DNA of 6,223 bases, from NCBI GenBank assembly GCA_027486155.1, contig JAIXPR010000371.1, positions 1-6,223 of the forward strand, read 5' to 3'. Position 1 is the first letter of the stretch, and every line of letters starts with the position of its first letter. The notes below the pieces were generated by a model. That model saw nothing but the letters and a program-made list of their open reading frames with translations, made no database searches and was not told the DNA's origin. The stretch is from Pseudomonadota bacterium (GTDB taxonomy: Bacteria > Bdellovibrionota_C > UBA2361 > OMII01). Position numbers and translations under genes: made by a program. Shown here in pieces: positions 1 to 6,161 of the stretch.

Positions 1-17
1 ATGTAACGCACTCGGAC

Positions 18-3000
18 GTGCTTCGATTTCTCAATACTACCAACTTTGGTACATGGGCTATAATTCTCTACATCGGCGCCGCCATTACCGGATTGCTCGG
101 CGTGGCAACCAACGCTCCGATGAAAAACTACACCTGGTTCTTCATCGGCCCAGCACTCTACTCTTTCCTCGTCGGAACGACGATGAACGTTCAGGGTGTG
201 AACTGGGTTGTCGCCAACATCGCTCAGGAGGATATGAGCCAGGTATGGAGGAACGCCGAGGCAGGACTCGCCAACACCAGGCTCGCTCGGGATGGGGAGG
301 TAACGATTGACGGTGAAAATGGACCTCAAGGGCAGTATGAGGTCGCGATGCCGATGGTGTTCCTGGATGAGCTCTTCAGCGCCACCGCGAATATCCTGAT
401 TGAGTGGACCGGTATCGGTAGCCAGGTCGCTGGTGGCAAGGGCACCCGAACCAATCTCGCGGATAACAAGGCTGTGCGTGGTGAGGGCCCATGGTGGCTT
501 CTCTCATCCCTCAAGTGGGGATACATCGAGAACATCACGTCAGCGACCGCCCGAAACCCTGACGTTCGAGACGCTCTTGTGACCTTTCTTGGGTCAGAGT
601 GCGGAGAGAAGTTTAAAGAAGGGGTCATCAACTCAGGCGCGTACATCGCCGCGGCGCAAGCTCGAGGCTCTTCTAGTGTTAAATCTGTCATGTACGGGGA
701 GGGCCGGGATGGATATAAAAATGTCATTGAGGAGCTCGATAACATCTCTATCCCAACACCACGTTCGTTGGCTCGTCTTTTCAAAAACAAGACAAATCTT
801 GTTTCAGCAAGCAATGGAGCTTTCTACGATAAACACCAAGCCAATTATATCGCGCCGACCTTCTTTAACTTCTCTGATCGACTGCCGGTGGCTCTGGAGG
901 CTGGTCGTGGCCACGGTATCGTCTGCTCGGAGTACCTGTGGACGATTATCCAAGCCCTTCGGTTCGAGGCTGGTCACGCCTACCATCAGCTCACGCGGAA
1001 CGCTCCAAAAGGATTAAAAGAGGAAGAATTTATAAACACCATCGTCTACGGATGGGATATTCGTAAGACACCGGACGGAAACATCGCTGATGTTCGCGAA
1101 AAGGAGGCTTTCGTGATGCATCTTATTTTAGCCTATATCGTTCGTAACGAGCTTCTCTTCGCTCCGCAGATTACATCCGTGGATCAACGATTCGCTCCAT
1201 CCGAGCAGGCTAAGAGCTACTCGGACGCCTACGTAGGAACGTATGGCGCCAAGGCCAAATTCATTGAACTCTACAACGCGGCTATCATGATGCCGTATCT
1301 TCAGGGAATTCTCGCCTACTTCCTCATCGTTTCGTACCCGATCGCCTGCATGTTGGTGATCCTCCCGGGGCATTACAAGGGATTCTTTACCTGGGTATCC
1401 TTCTTCGCCTGGATCAAGATCTGGGACGTTGGCTTCGCGATGGTTCAGGTGATCGAGCGAAGCGTATGGGCGATGGTCGGAAACCACAAGCACATGGCGG
1501 CTACCGCCAACGTGCTGATTGAAGCGGCCGATAAAGCTGGAGGTATCGGAGTAACCAACCCTGTTGGAGCGGGCATGGGGAATGGCTTCGGCGTTCTCAG
1601 ACCGGACATTCTCGCCGCCCAAAGCGCGCTCCCCCTCGTCTGTTCGGTTGCTCAAATGACCGGAGAGTGTGCCGATAATAAGGCAGGAGAGTATCAATCT
1701 CTTCCAAAAGCCATCGAGCTCTTCGACAAGCTCCTCCTCACAAGCGCGAATCTCGACCTCGATCTCTCAAACGGATGGTACATCTACATCATGTCCGCGC
1801 TCTACCTCGCGGTTCCAGCGGTAACCGGACAACTCGTCCTCGGCGCCAAGGCCGGAAGCGCCTCGATGATGAAGGAAGCGTGGTCGGGTGTGGCGAATGA
1901 TGGTTCTAATGCGGCGAAGACGGGAGCGCAGCATGGGGCGGTTGCGGCTTTAACCACGAATCAGAGGTCATTAGGGCAGGCTGCTCGGGCGAAGGCGCTT
2001 GGGAAAGCTGATGGAAGCGGAAGGAGTTTAGCCGCGCAAAGCATGGATTTGGGAAATCAGGCTTCAGAGCTCGGCGTTGAGAGTGCTCGTTTGGCTGGAA
2101 AGAAGGACTTCCTGCAAAGCAAGGCGGGGATGGCTAGGAATAACTTGGATAGCTTTGGAAGAGGCGGGCAGCTCTTCGGCGCAGCGTATGGTGGACTGGA
2201 TTCAACACTAGGCGAAAAGTACTTTCCTAAAACCCAGGGCGGTGGAGACGAAGCCGGTGGTCCCAATGGTGAAATTACACAGGGTGGCCGCATCAGAAAT
2301 GGTCTCTCCGCCGCAGGTGGAGTCGGCCTCAATGCAGGAATGGTTCAACTTGGACGACGTATGGACGGAATGGCGCTGGATTCAGCGGCGCGTGGGCAAG
2401 ATTTAAGCTGGAAGCGATCGGCTAATGATTTACAACAAGGCGCTCTGAAGGATCAGTCTGGTAAGATGTCGAGCTTGGCCGAATTTGAAGCGGACAGCGC
2501 AGCCTGGGAAGCAAAAAACGAATTCGCCGCGCATGCCTCAGCTATTGGTGGTATTGCGGGTATGAACGCTGGAAATCTAGCACCAGGGGAGAAGCCTCTC
2601 GATACAAATCAGCTTGCGGTATCAGGAAATCTTGATGGGTTCAGTTCGGTCACAGGAGCCGATGGCCGCCGCACGGCTGTAAACAATGGCAACAACGCCT
2701 CCAGTGCCGCATGGTATAGCAAGGAGACGCTGCCGACATCGATCTCTACGATGCGAGATAATGGCATTAAGCAGCACGGTGGAGCGGCTATCCGCAGTAG
2801 TTGGGCTGAGGGTGGTGGTTCTTACAGCGCGCTTGGTGCTGCTGGGAAAGCCGCTAGCGCAACTAAGACCACTGAAAACTGGGTGAATGCGAACGATACA
2901 AAAAAGCTCAGCGACGGTGCAGCGGCTGTGAGTCAGTATGCCAAGGATGTAGCAACGGGAATTCCGGATATTGGGGTGGCTAAGAAGGCGGTGGAAGAGT

Positions 3001-3032
3001 GGGCGGGCAGAGCGGACTTCAAAAAAGATTAA
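18..3032 (+). CDS. traG: TraG-like conjugative transfer / mating-pair stabilisation protein (F-type T4SS)
   Basis: Probable inner-membrane protein of the F-type conjugation apparatus. In the F system the TraG N-terminal part is needed for pilus assembly, and the C-terminal part for mating-pair stabilisation and recognition by entry-exclusion protein TraS. Seen here: hydrophobic segments at about residues 11-31 and 39-60, a large soluble domain (about 61-425) with an 'EVAMPM' stretch like the corresponding TraG_N region, then 'MPYLQG' leading into a membrane pair (427-449, 456-478) joined by a short basic turn. A loop with Cys542 and Cys551 precedes a fifth segment (587-609). A hydrophilic Gly/Ala/Ser-rich tail follows (610-1004). 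At 1004 residues it is close to F TraG (about 940). Cys195 and Cys303 are the only cysteines seen in the first soluble domain, so a disulfide is possible. The GTG start at 18 is uncertain: no clear ribosome site precedes it and the frame is open to the left edge (GTA ACG CAC TCG GAC), so the protein may begin upstream. Codon use changes after residue 610. The family call is by fold pattern and motif memory, not a search. Confidence 0.82.
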   Translation: MLRFLNTTNFGTWAIILYIGAAITGLLGVATNAPMKNYTWFFIGPALYSFLVGTTMNVQGVNWVVANIAQEDMSQVWRNAEAGLANTRLARDGEVTIDGENGPQGQYEVAMPMVFLDELFSATANILIEWTGIGSQVAGGKGTRTNLADNKAVRGEGPWWLLSSLKWGYIENITSATARNPDVRDALVTFLGSECGEKFKEGVINSGAYIAAAQARGSSSVKSVMYGEGRDGYKNVIEELDNISIPTPRSLARLFKNKTNLVSASNGAFYDKHQANYIAPTFFNFSDRLPVALEAGRGHGIVCSEYLWTIIQALRFEAGHAYHQLTRNAPKGLKEEEFINTIVYGWDIRKTPDGNIADVREKEAFVMHLILAYIVRNELLFAPQITSVDQRFAPSEQAKSYSDAYVGTYGAKAKFIELYNAAIMMPYLQGILAYFLIVSYPIACMLVILPGHYKGFFTWVSFFAWIKIWDVGFAMVQVIERSVWAMVGNHKHMAATANVLIEAADKAGGIGVTNPVGAGMGNGFGVLRPDILAAQSALPLVCSVAQMTGECADNKAGEYQSLPKAIELFDKLLLTSANLDLDLSNGWYIYIMSALYLAVPAVTGQLVLGAKAGSASMMKEAWSGVANDGSNAAKTGAQHGAVAALTTNQRSLGQAARAKALGKADGSGRSLAAQSMDLGNQASELGVESARLAGKKDFLQSKAGMARNNLDSFGRGGQLFGAAYGGLDSTLGEKYFPKTQGGGDEAGGPNGEITQGGRIRNGLSAAGGVGLNAGMVQLGRRMDGMALDSAARGQDLSWKRSANDLQQGALKDQSGKMSSLAEFEADSAAWEAKNEFAAHASAIGGIAGMNAGNLAPGEKPLDTNQLAVSGNLDGFSSVTGADGRRTAVNNGNNASSAAWYSKETLPTSISTMRDNGIKQHGGAAIRSSWAEGGGSYSALGAAGKAASATKTTENWVNANDTKKLSDGAAAVSQYAKDVATGIPDIGVAKKAVEEWAGRADFKKD

Positions 3033-3103
3033 GCCCGGAAACGCACACGAGGCCTTACCGGGTTAGGTTGGTCCGGCGCGAAATACTCAGCATATCAGAG
3101 GTT

Positions 3104-3169
3104 GAGGAGGTCGTAGGGACCGTGTTCGGCCGTGCCCAAGGTCTGGGGTGTGGGTTCCGGGTATTTTAA
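3104..3169 (+). CDS. Possible 15-codon leader peptide behind a strong ribosome site
   Basis: A GAGGAGG Shine-Dalgarno sequence at 3104-3110 is followed, 11 bases later, by a GTG at 3122 that opens a 15-codon frame (MFGRAQGLGCGFRVF) ending in TAA at 3167-3169. The peptide has no recognisable feature. The ribosome site is one of the best in the window and no longer frame begins at a normal distance from it, which is the only argument for a real product. It could equally be a remnant of a lost gene start or chance. The listed span includes the ribosome site. Confidence 0.15.
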   Translation, partial: EEVVGTVFGRAQGLGCGFRVF

Positions 3170-3239
3170 GTCACGCCGAGGTTGGTTACGTCAATAACGG
3201 GGATGTTCGGTCGGAGAGTATAGCAGAGCTGTGGACGGT

Positions 3240-3252
3240 GGAGGACTTAGGT
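3240..3252 (+). promoter_or_regulatory. Ribosome binding site that sets the start of the 520-residue protein
   Basis: GGAGG at 3240-3244 stands 8 bases before the ATG at 3253, an ideal arrangement. This favours ATG 3253 over the upstream in-frame GTG at 3148, which lacks a ribosome site at normal spacing and would add 35 residues with no visible domain. Confidence 0.7.
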
Positions 3253-4815
3253 ATGATTGATGATCGAGGGCAAAACAATCCGATTGGTGCGGATAAGCTG
3301 GAAAGTCTAAAGGGCGCAGCCCCTGTAACCCCTGAGCAATCATTTCTTGCGGAGGCAAATGCTCTCTTGCTCCGGTCCGTCGAGCAAATCGCCAAGCAGG
3401 TTCAGAGCACGATGCGAGCAGATGATTACAAGGTGATCAAACAGATTGCAGATCACACCTCCCTGACGCGAAATCCGTTCGAAAAGATGGATCTTGTTCG
3501 CGATGCCGCCGCGGGTTTCTCCTCTAAGGCCGTTGAGGCCGCGGGGTCTATCTACCCGGATTTTGGTAAGGCTCTCTCAACCCATGGTGTCAGCTTAGAT
3601 CCGGCGAAAGTCAAGGCCCTGTTCGATGGTGAACTCCAAGAAAGAGCGGAGGTAGCGGTCCGGAAGGTGATGGTGCGGGCATACGAAGAGTGTAAAACTC
3701 TTTGTGAGCAGCGCGAGCGAGAGGCTCAAGCCCGCGCGGATCAAGAGGCCGCACGTCGTGCTGAACTTCAACGGTTGGCAGCGGAACAAGCGCGAGAAGC
3801 GGCTCGGTTAGCAGCGGAGCAAGCGCGAGAGGCTGAAGCCCGTGCGGCGCGAGAAGCGACTCGTTTCGCCGCGCAGCGAGCTGAGGACGCCCGTCTGGCG
3901 ATTGAGCGGGAGCGAGCAGCTCGTGAGCAAGCTCGAGATGCTCGCGAACAGGCAAAAGATGCGAACGCAAACCAAAAGACCGGTGAACAGCTGGGTGCTG
4001 AGGAATGTCGAAAGGACCTTCAGGATATCCTTACCAAGGGTAAAAAATTGGGGCCCCAGGAACTGATTCACTGGATTAAAAAAGGATTAACCGTCGCAAA
4101 AGATCAGGTGCAGCTTGGGCAAAAGCTTAGAGATACTGGATTGATTGATTTCGATACAAAGCCTGATGGTAGCCCTGATTTTGACACCACACGCATCGGT
4201 CAGACAAAACCTAGTTTCTTTAGAGCAATTCGAACAGCCAGCCTCGTGTCCTGGGGCGCTACGGTCGCGGCGTCGGCTCTCACGATAGGGGCCGGCGTTG
4301 CGACAGGGGGCTTCGGGCTGCTGCTCGGATGTGCCGCATCATTTTTGGTTAACGCCGGCAATATGGGTGTGCAGTCTCTCCTCAAAAAGAGATTCAACGA
4401 TAGATTGGAAAATACATGGAAAGAGCTCAAGAGTGAGCTGGGTACAGTTGACGCCAGTCGGGCGCCGGCATTAACCGGGGCGATGTATTTGCTCGTGGAT
4501 AAGTACAGCCCGATTATACTCGCGAAGGGTCGGACGAAATTTTGGTTACCAGGCAAGCCCTCGTCAACTACGGCAGTTCTCGATCACCTGAAGGAGGCAT
4601 GCTTGGCGGGTTTGAACAACCTCGCCCAGAATACACAGGGATGGTACAAAGGTATGGATGTGAAAGAGAAGCTCAACCTCGCGGAGCCTGGTCTGAAGAA
4701 CCTTCAGCAGCGATGGAGGTGGCACTTCAAGCAATCCGACTGGTACAGCGCGATGCTGACAACTGGAACTGGACTCGCGTCAGTCAGTGTTTTTTGCTCG
4801 TTAGCTGGTTTCTAA
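3253..4815 (+). CDS. Unknown protein: helical domain, coiled coil and membrane hairpin
   Basis: I do not recognise a named family. From ATG 3253 the protein has 520 residues and no signal peptide. A polar N-terminus (1-30) is followed by a helical domain (about 43-146) with the segment 'RADDYKVIKQI' (55-65) and a 'GVSLDPAK' turn (112-119); this domain occurs twice in the next gene's product. Residues about 147-240 are rich in Ala, Arg, Glu and Gln and should form a long coiled coil or single helix, with an 11-residue repeat ('LAAEQAREAAR') in tandem, resembling the TolA stalk in composition. A soluble linker (241-325) leads to a Gly/Ala-rich hydrophobic hairpin (about 331-368). A soluble region (370-498) with many Trp and Lys follows, and the last 22 residues are again hydrophobic. 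The protein is therefore probably held in the inner membrane. Position downstream of traG, same strand, suggests a transfer accessory or exclusion role; a pore-forming, colicin-like design is another possibility. The role is unproven. Confidence 0.8.
   Translation: MIDDRGQNNPIGADKLESLKGAAPVTPEQSFLAEANALLLRSVEQIAKQVQSTMRADDYKVIKQIADHTSLTRNPFEKMDLVRDAAAGFSSKAVEAAGSIYPDFGKALSTHGVSLDPAKVKALFDGELQERAEVAVRKVMVRAYEECKTLCEQREREAQARADQEAARRAELQRLAAEQAREAARLAAEQAREAEARAAREATRFAAQRAEDARLAIERERAAREQARDAREQAKDANANQKTGEQLGAEECRKDLQDILTKGKKLGPQELIHWIKKGLTVAKDQVQLGQKLRDTGLIDFDTKPDGSPDFDTTRIGQTKPSFFRAIRTASLVSWGATVAASALTIGAGVATGGFGLLLGCAASFLVNAGNMGVQSLLKKRFNDRLENTWKELKSELGTVDASRAPALTGAMYLLVDKYSPIILAKGRTKFWLPGKPSSTTAVLDHLKEACLAGLNNLAQNTQGWYKGMDVKEKLNLAEPGLKNLQQRWRWHFKQSDWYSAMLTTGTGLASVSVFCSLAGF
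3379..3690 (+). repeat. Paralogous helical domain, copy 1 (first unknown gene, residues 43-146)
   Basis: This coding segment matches two segments of the next gene at protein level. Shared marks are [FY]-x-[EV]-[IL]-K-[KQ]-[IV]-[AV] (here Y59 to A66) and a Gly followed closely by Asp (G112, D116), about 53-56 residues later, then a helix ending near 'VRAY' (141-144). At DNA level 17 bases (agcagatgattacaagg, 3417-3433) are identical to 5387-5403. Confidence 0.7.
3775..3840 (+). repeat. Tandem 33-base repeat within the coiled coil
   Basis: Two adjacent 33-base units (3775-3807 and 3808-3840) encode LAAEQAREAAR and LAAEQAREAEA. They match at most positions, differing mainly by third-base changes and at the 3' end of the unit. 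Degenerate relatives with the core 'gcgcgagaagcg' continue to about 3870. An 11-residue period is a hendecad, which fits an extended helical stalk and suggests growth by slippage or unequal exchange. Confidence 0.75.
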
Positions 4816-4880
4816 TCGTCTAGACGGCGTGTGTACCGCCTGCTCAGGATAAACGTAGAGGTACCTAGGGTAGTGATGAG
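4816..4880. other. Short intergenic spacer with weak ribosome site
   Basis: The 65 bases between the two unknown genes contain no T-rich terminator. AGGG at 4867-4870 lies 10 bases before the ATG at 4881 and is the probable, rather weak, ribosome site. A GAGG at 4858-4861 is too far away to serve this start. The leader GTAGAGGTACCTAGGGTA resembles the leader of the preceding gene, GTGGAGGACTTAGGTA, allowing small gaps. The close spacing suggests both genes share a transcript. Confidence 0.55.
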
Positions 4881-5912
4881 ATGAGCGCAAGGACCTCGAT
4901 TGACCCTTCGAAAATTAGGCCGGCGGGGCCGACGCCTTCCTACGCCGAGAGAATTACATCGATCGCTGACCAAGTTATGGATAGGATCGCCCTACATGAG
5001 GTGGGTGAATTAACCAAAGCAAGCTTCGCGGAGCTCAAAAAAGTAGTGAAACTAGATGTTGATTTGCCTGGCGACCAACGCAAAGCATTCATTGAGAACT
5101 ACGCCGCTGGTCAGGCGACCACGCTTGCATCAAGCGCAGTGGCTGAGTTCGCCAAGGATGCCCATATGGATCTACTCGCGGCGCCTAAATTTGGATGTGA
5201 TGCAAAGCAAACTCAGGCTCAAGCGGAGGCCAAGATAAAGGCAGACCTCGCCGGGGTGATACAAGACGCTATTCAGGCCTCGTTTGATAAGATGATGTCA
5301 GGCCAAGAGAGCTTCAAGAGGCAGATCGATGGCCACGCAAAGGCCGCGGTTAAGCAACTATGTGACGATGTGGAAACTCGGCTTAAAGCAGATGATTACA
5401 AGGAAATAAAAAAGATTGTCGGCTTCTCAAAAAATATCGGAGCTGAGCAGCGACGGGCAAATATTGCGCGTTTTATTGATACTGAGATAACTACTCAAGT
5501 TCCGACGGCGTTAGCCGCCATCAACGCAAAGGTTGATATTACCAAGGAGGCTTCGGCAGTCGGATTGGATGTGAGTAAATACACAGCGGAAGTTAATACA
5601 GCACTACGAAACCATTTTAAGGGGGAGATGCATCGAGAGGGGCCCCTAAAAAAGAGTTTTGATCGCGCATACACTTCAGTTAGACAGCAAGGTCAAAGCA
5701 AAGAGGAAGCGCAGGAGGGGTTCTGGGCGAAGGTAAAGTGGGGGGTTATGGTCACAGGGCCCGTTCTTGTCACTACCTCTATTGCAGTCCTCGGTACCTA
5801 CGGTGCCCCCTTTTGGATTCCAGTAGGCGGTGCCCTTACCTTAGGTGCCGCCGCTGTTGCGAGATGGCGTCAGAATGCAGCCGCTGATCGTAAGGACTCC
5901 TGGCCAGTGTAA
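4881..5912 (+). CDS. Unknown protein: two copies of the helical domain and a C-terminal membrane hairpin
   Basis: No named family is recognised. The 343-residue product has no signal peptide. A short Pro/Ser-rich N-terminus (1-24) is followed by two related helical units, about 25-139 and 152-266. They align through 'FAELKKVV' (49-56) and 'YKEIKKIV' (173-180), 'DQRKAFI' (65-71) and 'EQRRANI' (189-195), 'FGCDAK' (104-109) and 'VGLDVSK' (227-233), and 'SFDKMM' (134-139) and 'SFDRAY' (259-264), with nearly constant spacing. The second unit is closest to the single unit of the preceding gene ('KADDYKEIKKI' against 'RADDYKVIKQI'). A hydrophobic hairpin at about 287-305 and 310-327, with a Gly/Pro turn, ends in the basic, polar tail 'RWRQN...DSWPV'. 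The protein therefore probably sits in the inner membrane with most of its mass on one side. It is a paralogue of the preceding product without the coiled coil. A traG-linked accessory or exclusion role is possible but not shown. Confidence 0.8.
   Translation: MSARTSIDPSKIRPAGPTPSYAERITSIADQVMDRIALHEVGELTKASFAELKKVVKLDVDLPGDQRKAFIENYAAGQATTLASSAVAEFAKDAHMDLLAAPKFGCDAKQTQAQAEAKIKADLAGVIQDAIQASFDKMMSGQESFKRQIDGHAKAAVKQLCDDVETRLKADDYKEIKKIVGFSKNIGAEQRRANIARFIDTEITTQVPTALAAINAKVDITKEASAVGLDVSKYTAEVNTALRNHFKGEMHREGPLKKSFDRAYTSVRQQGQSKEEAQEGFWAKVKWGVMVTGPVLVTTSIAVLGTYGAPFWIPVGGALTLGAAAVARWRQNAAADRKDSWPV
4953..5297 (+). repeat. Paralogous helical domain, copy 2 (second unknown gene, residues 25-139)
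   Basis: First of two units in this protein. F49 to V56 gives the K-K hydrophobic motif, G105 and D107 the mid-domain turn, and SFDKMM (134-139) the end. Its upstream helix 'AERITSIADQVMDRI' resembles 'VTPEQSFLAEANALLLRSVEQI' of the preceding gene in pattern only. DNA identity to the other copies is low, so this duplication appears older than the split that gave copies 1 and 3. Confidence 0.6.
5334..5678 (+). repeat. Paralogous helical domain, copy 3 (second unknown gene, residues 152-266)
   Basis: Second unit in this protein. It begins with 'AVKQLCDDVETRLKADDYK', matching 'SVEQIAKQVQSTMRADDYK' of copy 1 over the full 19 residues without gaps at many positions. Y173 to V180, G228/D230 and SFDRAY (259-264) match copy 2. 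It contains the 17-base stretch at 5387-5403 identical to 3417-3433. Confidence 0.7.
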
Positions 5913-5919
5913 TGTTTGT

Positions 5920-5981
5920 AAATAAAGGGGACGCTTCCCTTTATGTAAGGCGAGGCCCTACCTCTCTGGTACATCGTAGAA
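5920..5981. repeat. 62-base direct repeat, copy 1
   Basis: Identical to 6162-6223, offset 242 bases. It begins 7 bases after the stop of the second unknown gene. It contains two possible hairpins. The first has an 8-base perfect stem ATAAAGGG (5922-5929) / CCCTTTAT (5937-5944) with a 7-base loop. The second pairs ATGTA (5943-5947) with TACAT (5970-5974), with an inner GAGG (5952-5955) / CCTC (5961-5964). The two stems share two bases, so they may be alternatives. The first hairpin could also end or protect the mRNA, but no T-run follows it. The AT-G hairpin style recalls REP-type palindromes linked to REP-associated (IS200-like) tyrosine transposases; that link is inference, and no such transposase is in the window. 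Confidence 0.9.
5922..5944 (+). terminator. Possible transcript-end hairpin behind the second unknown gene
   Basis: The 8-base stem in repeat copy 1 lies about 10 bases after the stop codon at 5910-5912, where a terminator or 3' stabilising hairpin would be expected. The stem base is AT-rich, but the downstream sequence (GTAAGGCG) lacks the usual T-run. The same hairpin occurs in the second copy away from any gene, so the repeat identity probably explains it better. Confidence 0.25.
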
Positions 5982-6161
5982 TTTGAGCTCGCTTATGTAG
6001 CTGAAATCCCCCTAGCTCTTTCTCTCAGAGACCGCGCGCAAAAGGTAGAACCCTACATGCTATGATCAGCCTACATCCCCGTAACACTGAGCTTTTCCAA
6101 GGCCGCACCGGCGCTGCGGTAGACCTATGTCCTTGTAATAATTGACGTATCTCGGTGTCTA
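5982..6161. other. Non-coding spacer between the direct repeats
   Basis: These 180 bases carry no gene that I can support on either strand. A small possible hairpin pairs CCGCA (6103-6107) with TGCGG (6115-6119). Short fragments echo the repeat (TTATGTA near 5993; GGTAGAACCCTACA near 6041-6057) but do not form a third copy. Together with the repeats, the gene-free stretch runs from 5913 to the right edge (311 bases). Confidence 0.6.

Larger units (their letters stand above)
3033..3252. other. Intergenic region between traG and the first unknown gene
   Basis: These 220 bases hold no convincing gene. Just after the traG stop, CCCGG (3034-3038) can pair with CCGGG (3058-3062) across a 19-base loop, but no T-run follows, so this is a poor intrinsic terminator and read-through into the downstream genes is plausible. 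A perfect GAGGAGG lies at 3104-3110 and the ribosome site of the next gene at 3240-3244. A TATAGC at 3219-3224 could be a -10 box, but I see no good -35 at the right distance. The frame of the next gene is open back to a GTG at 3148, so part of the region could be translated if that start were used. Confidence 0.6.

Noticed and set aside
1..6. End of an upstream gene (ATG TAA)
   Set aside because: A TAA at 4-6 in frame 1 could close the preceding gene, but only two codons are visible, so nothing can be said.
1128..1697. Minus-strand open frame of 189 codons inside traG
   Set aside because: It lies wholly opposite the membrane part of traG, whose coding frame is strongly supported by its hydrophobic pattern and family motifs. 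The antisense product has no recognisable features.
3034..3062. Hairpin after traG as an intrinsic terminator
   Set aside because: Only a 5-base core stem with a 19-base loop and no following T-run.
3148..3252. GTG start giving the first unknown protein 35 extra residues
   Set aside because: No ribosome site at normal spacing, no visible homology in the extra residues, and an ideal GGAGG-8-ATG lies downstream at 3240-3255.
4200..4556. Minus-strand frame of 118 codons opposite the first unknown gene
   Set aside because: Antisense to the region coding the hydrophobic hairpin; the plus frame shows clear amphipathic and membrane patterns and a good ribosome site.
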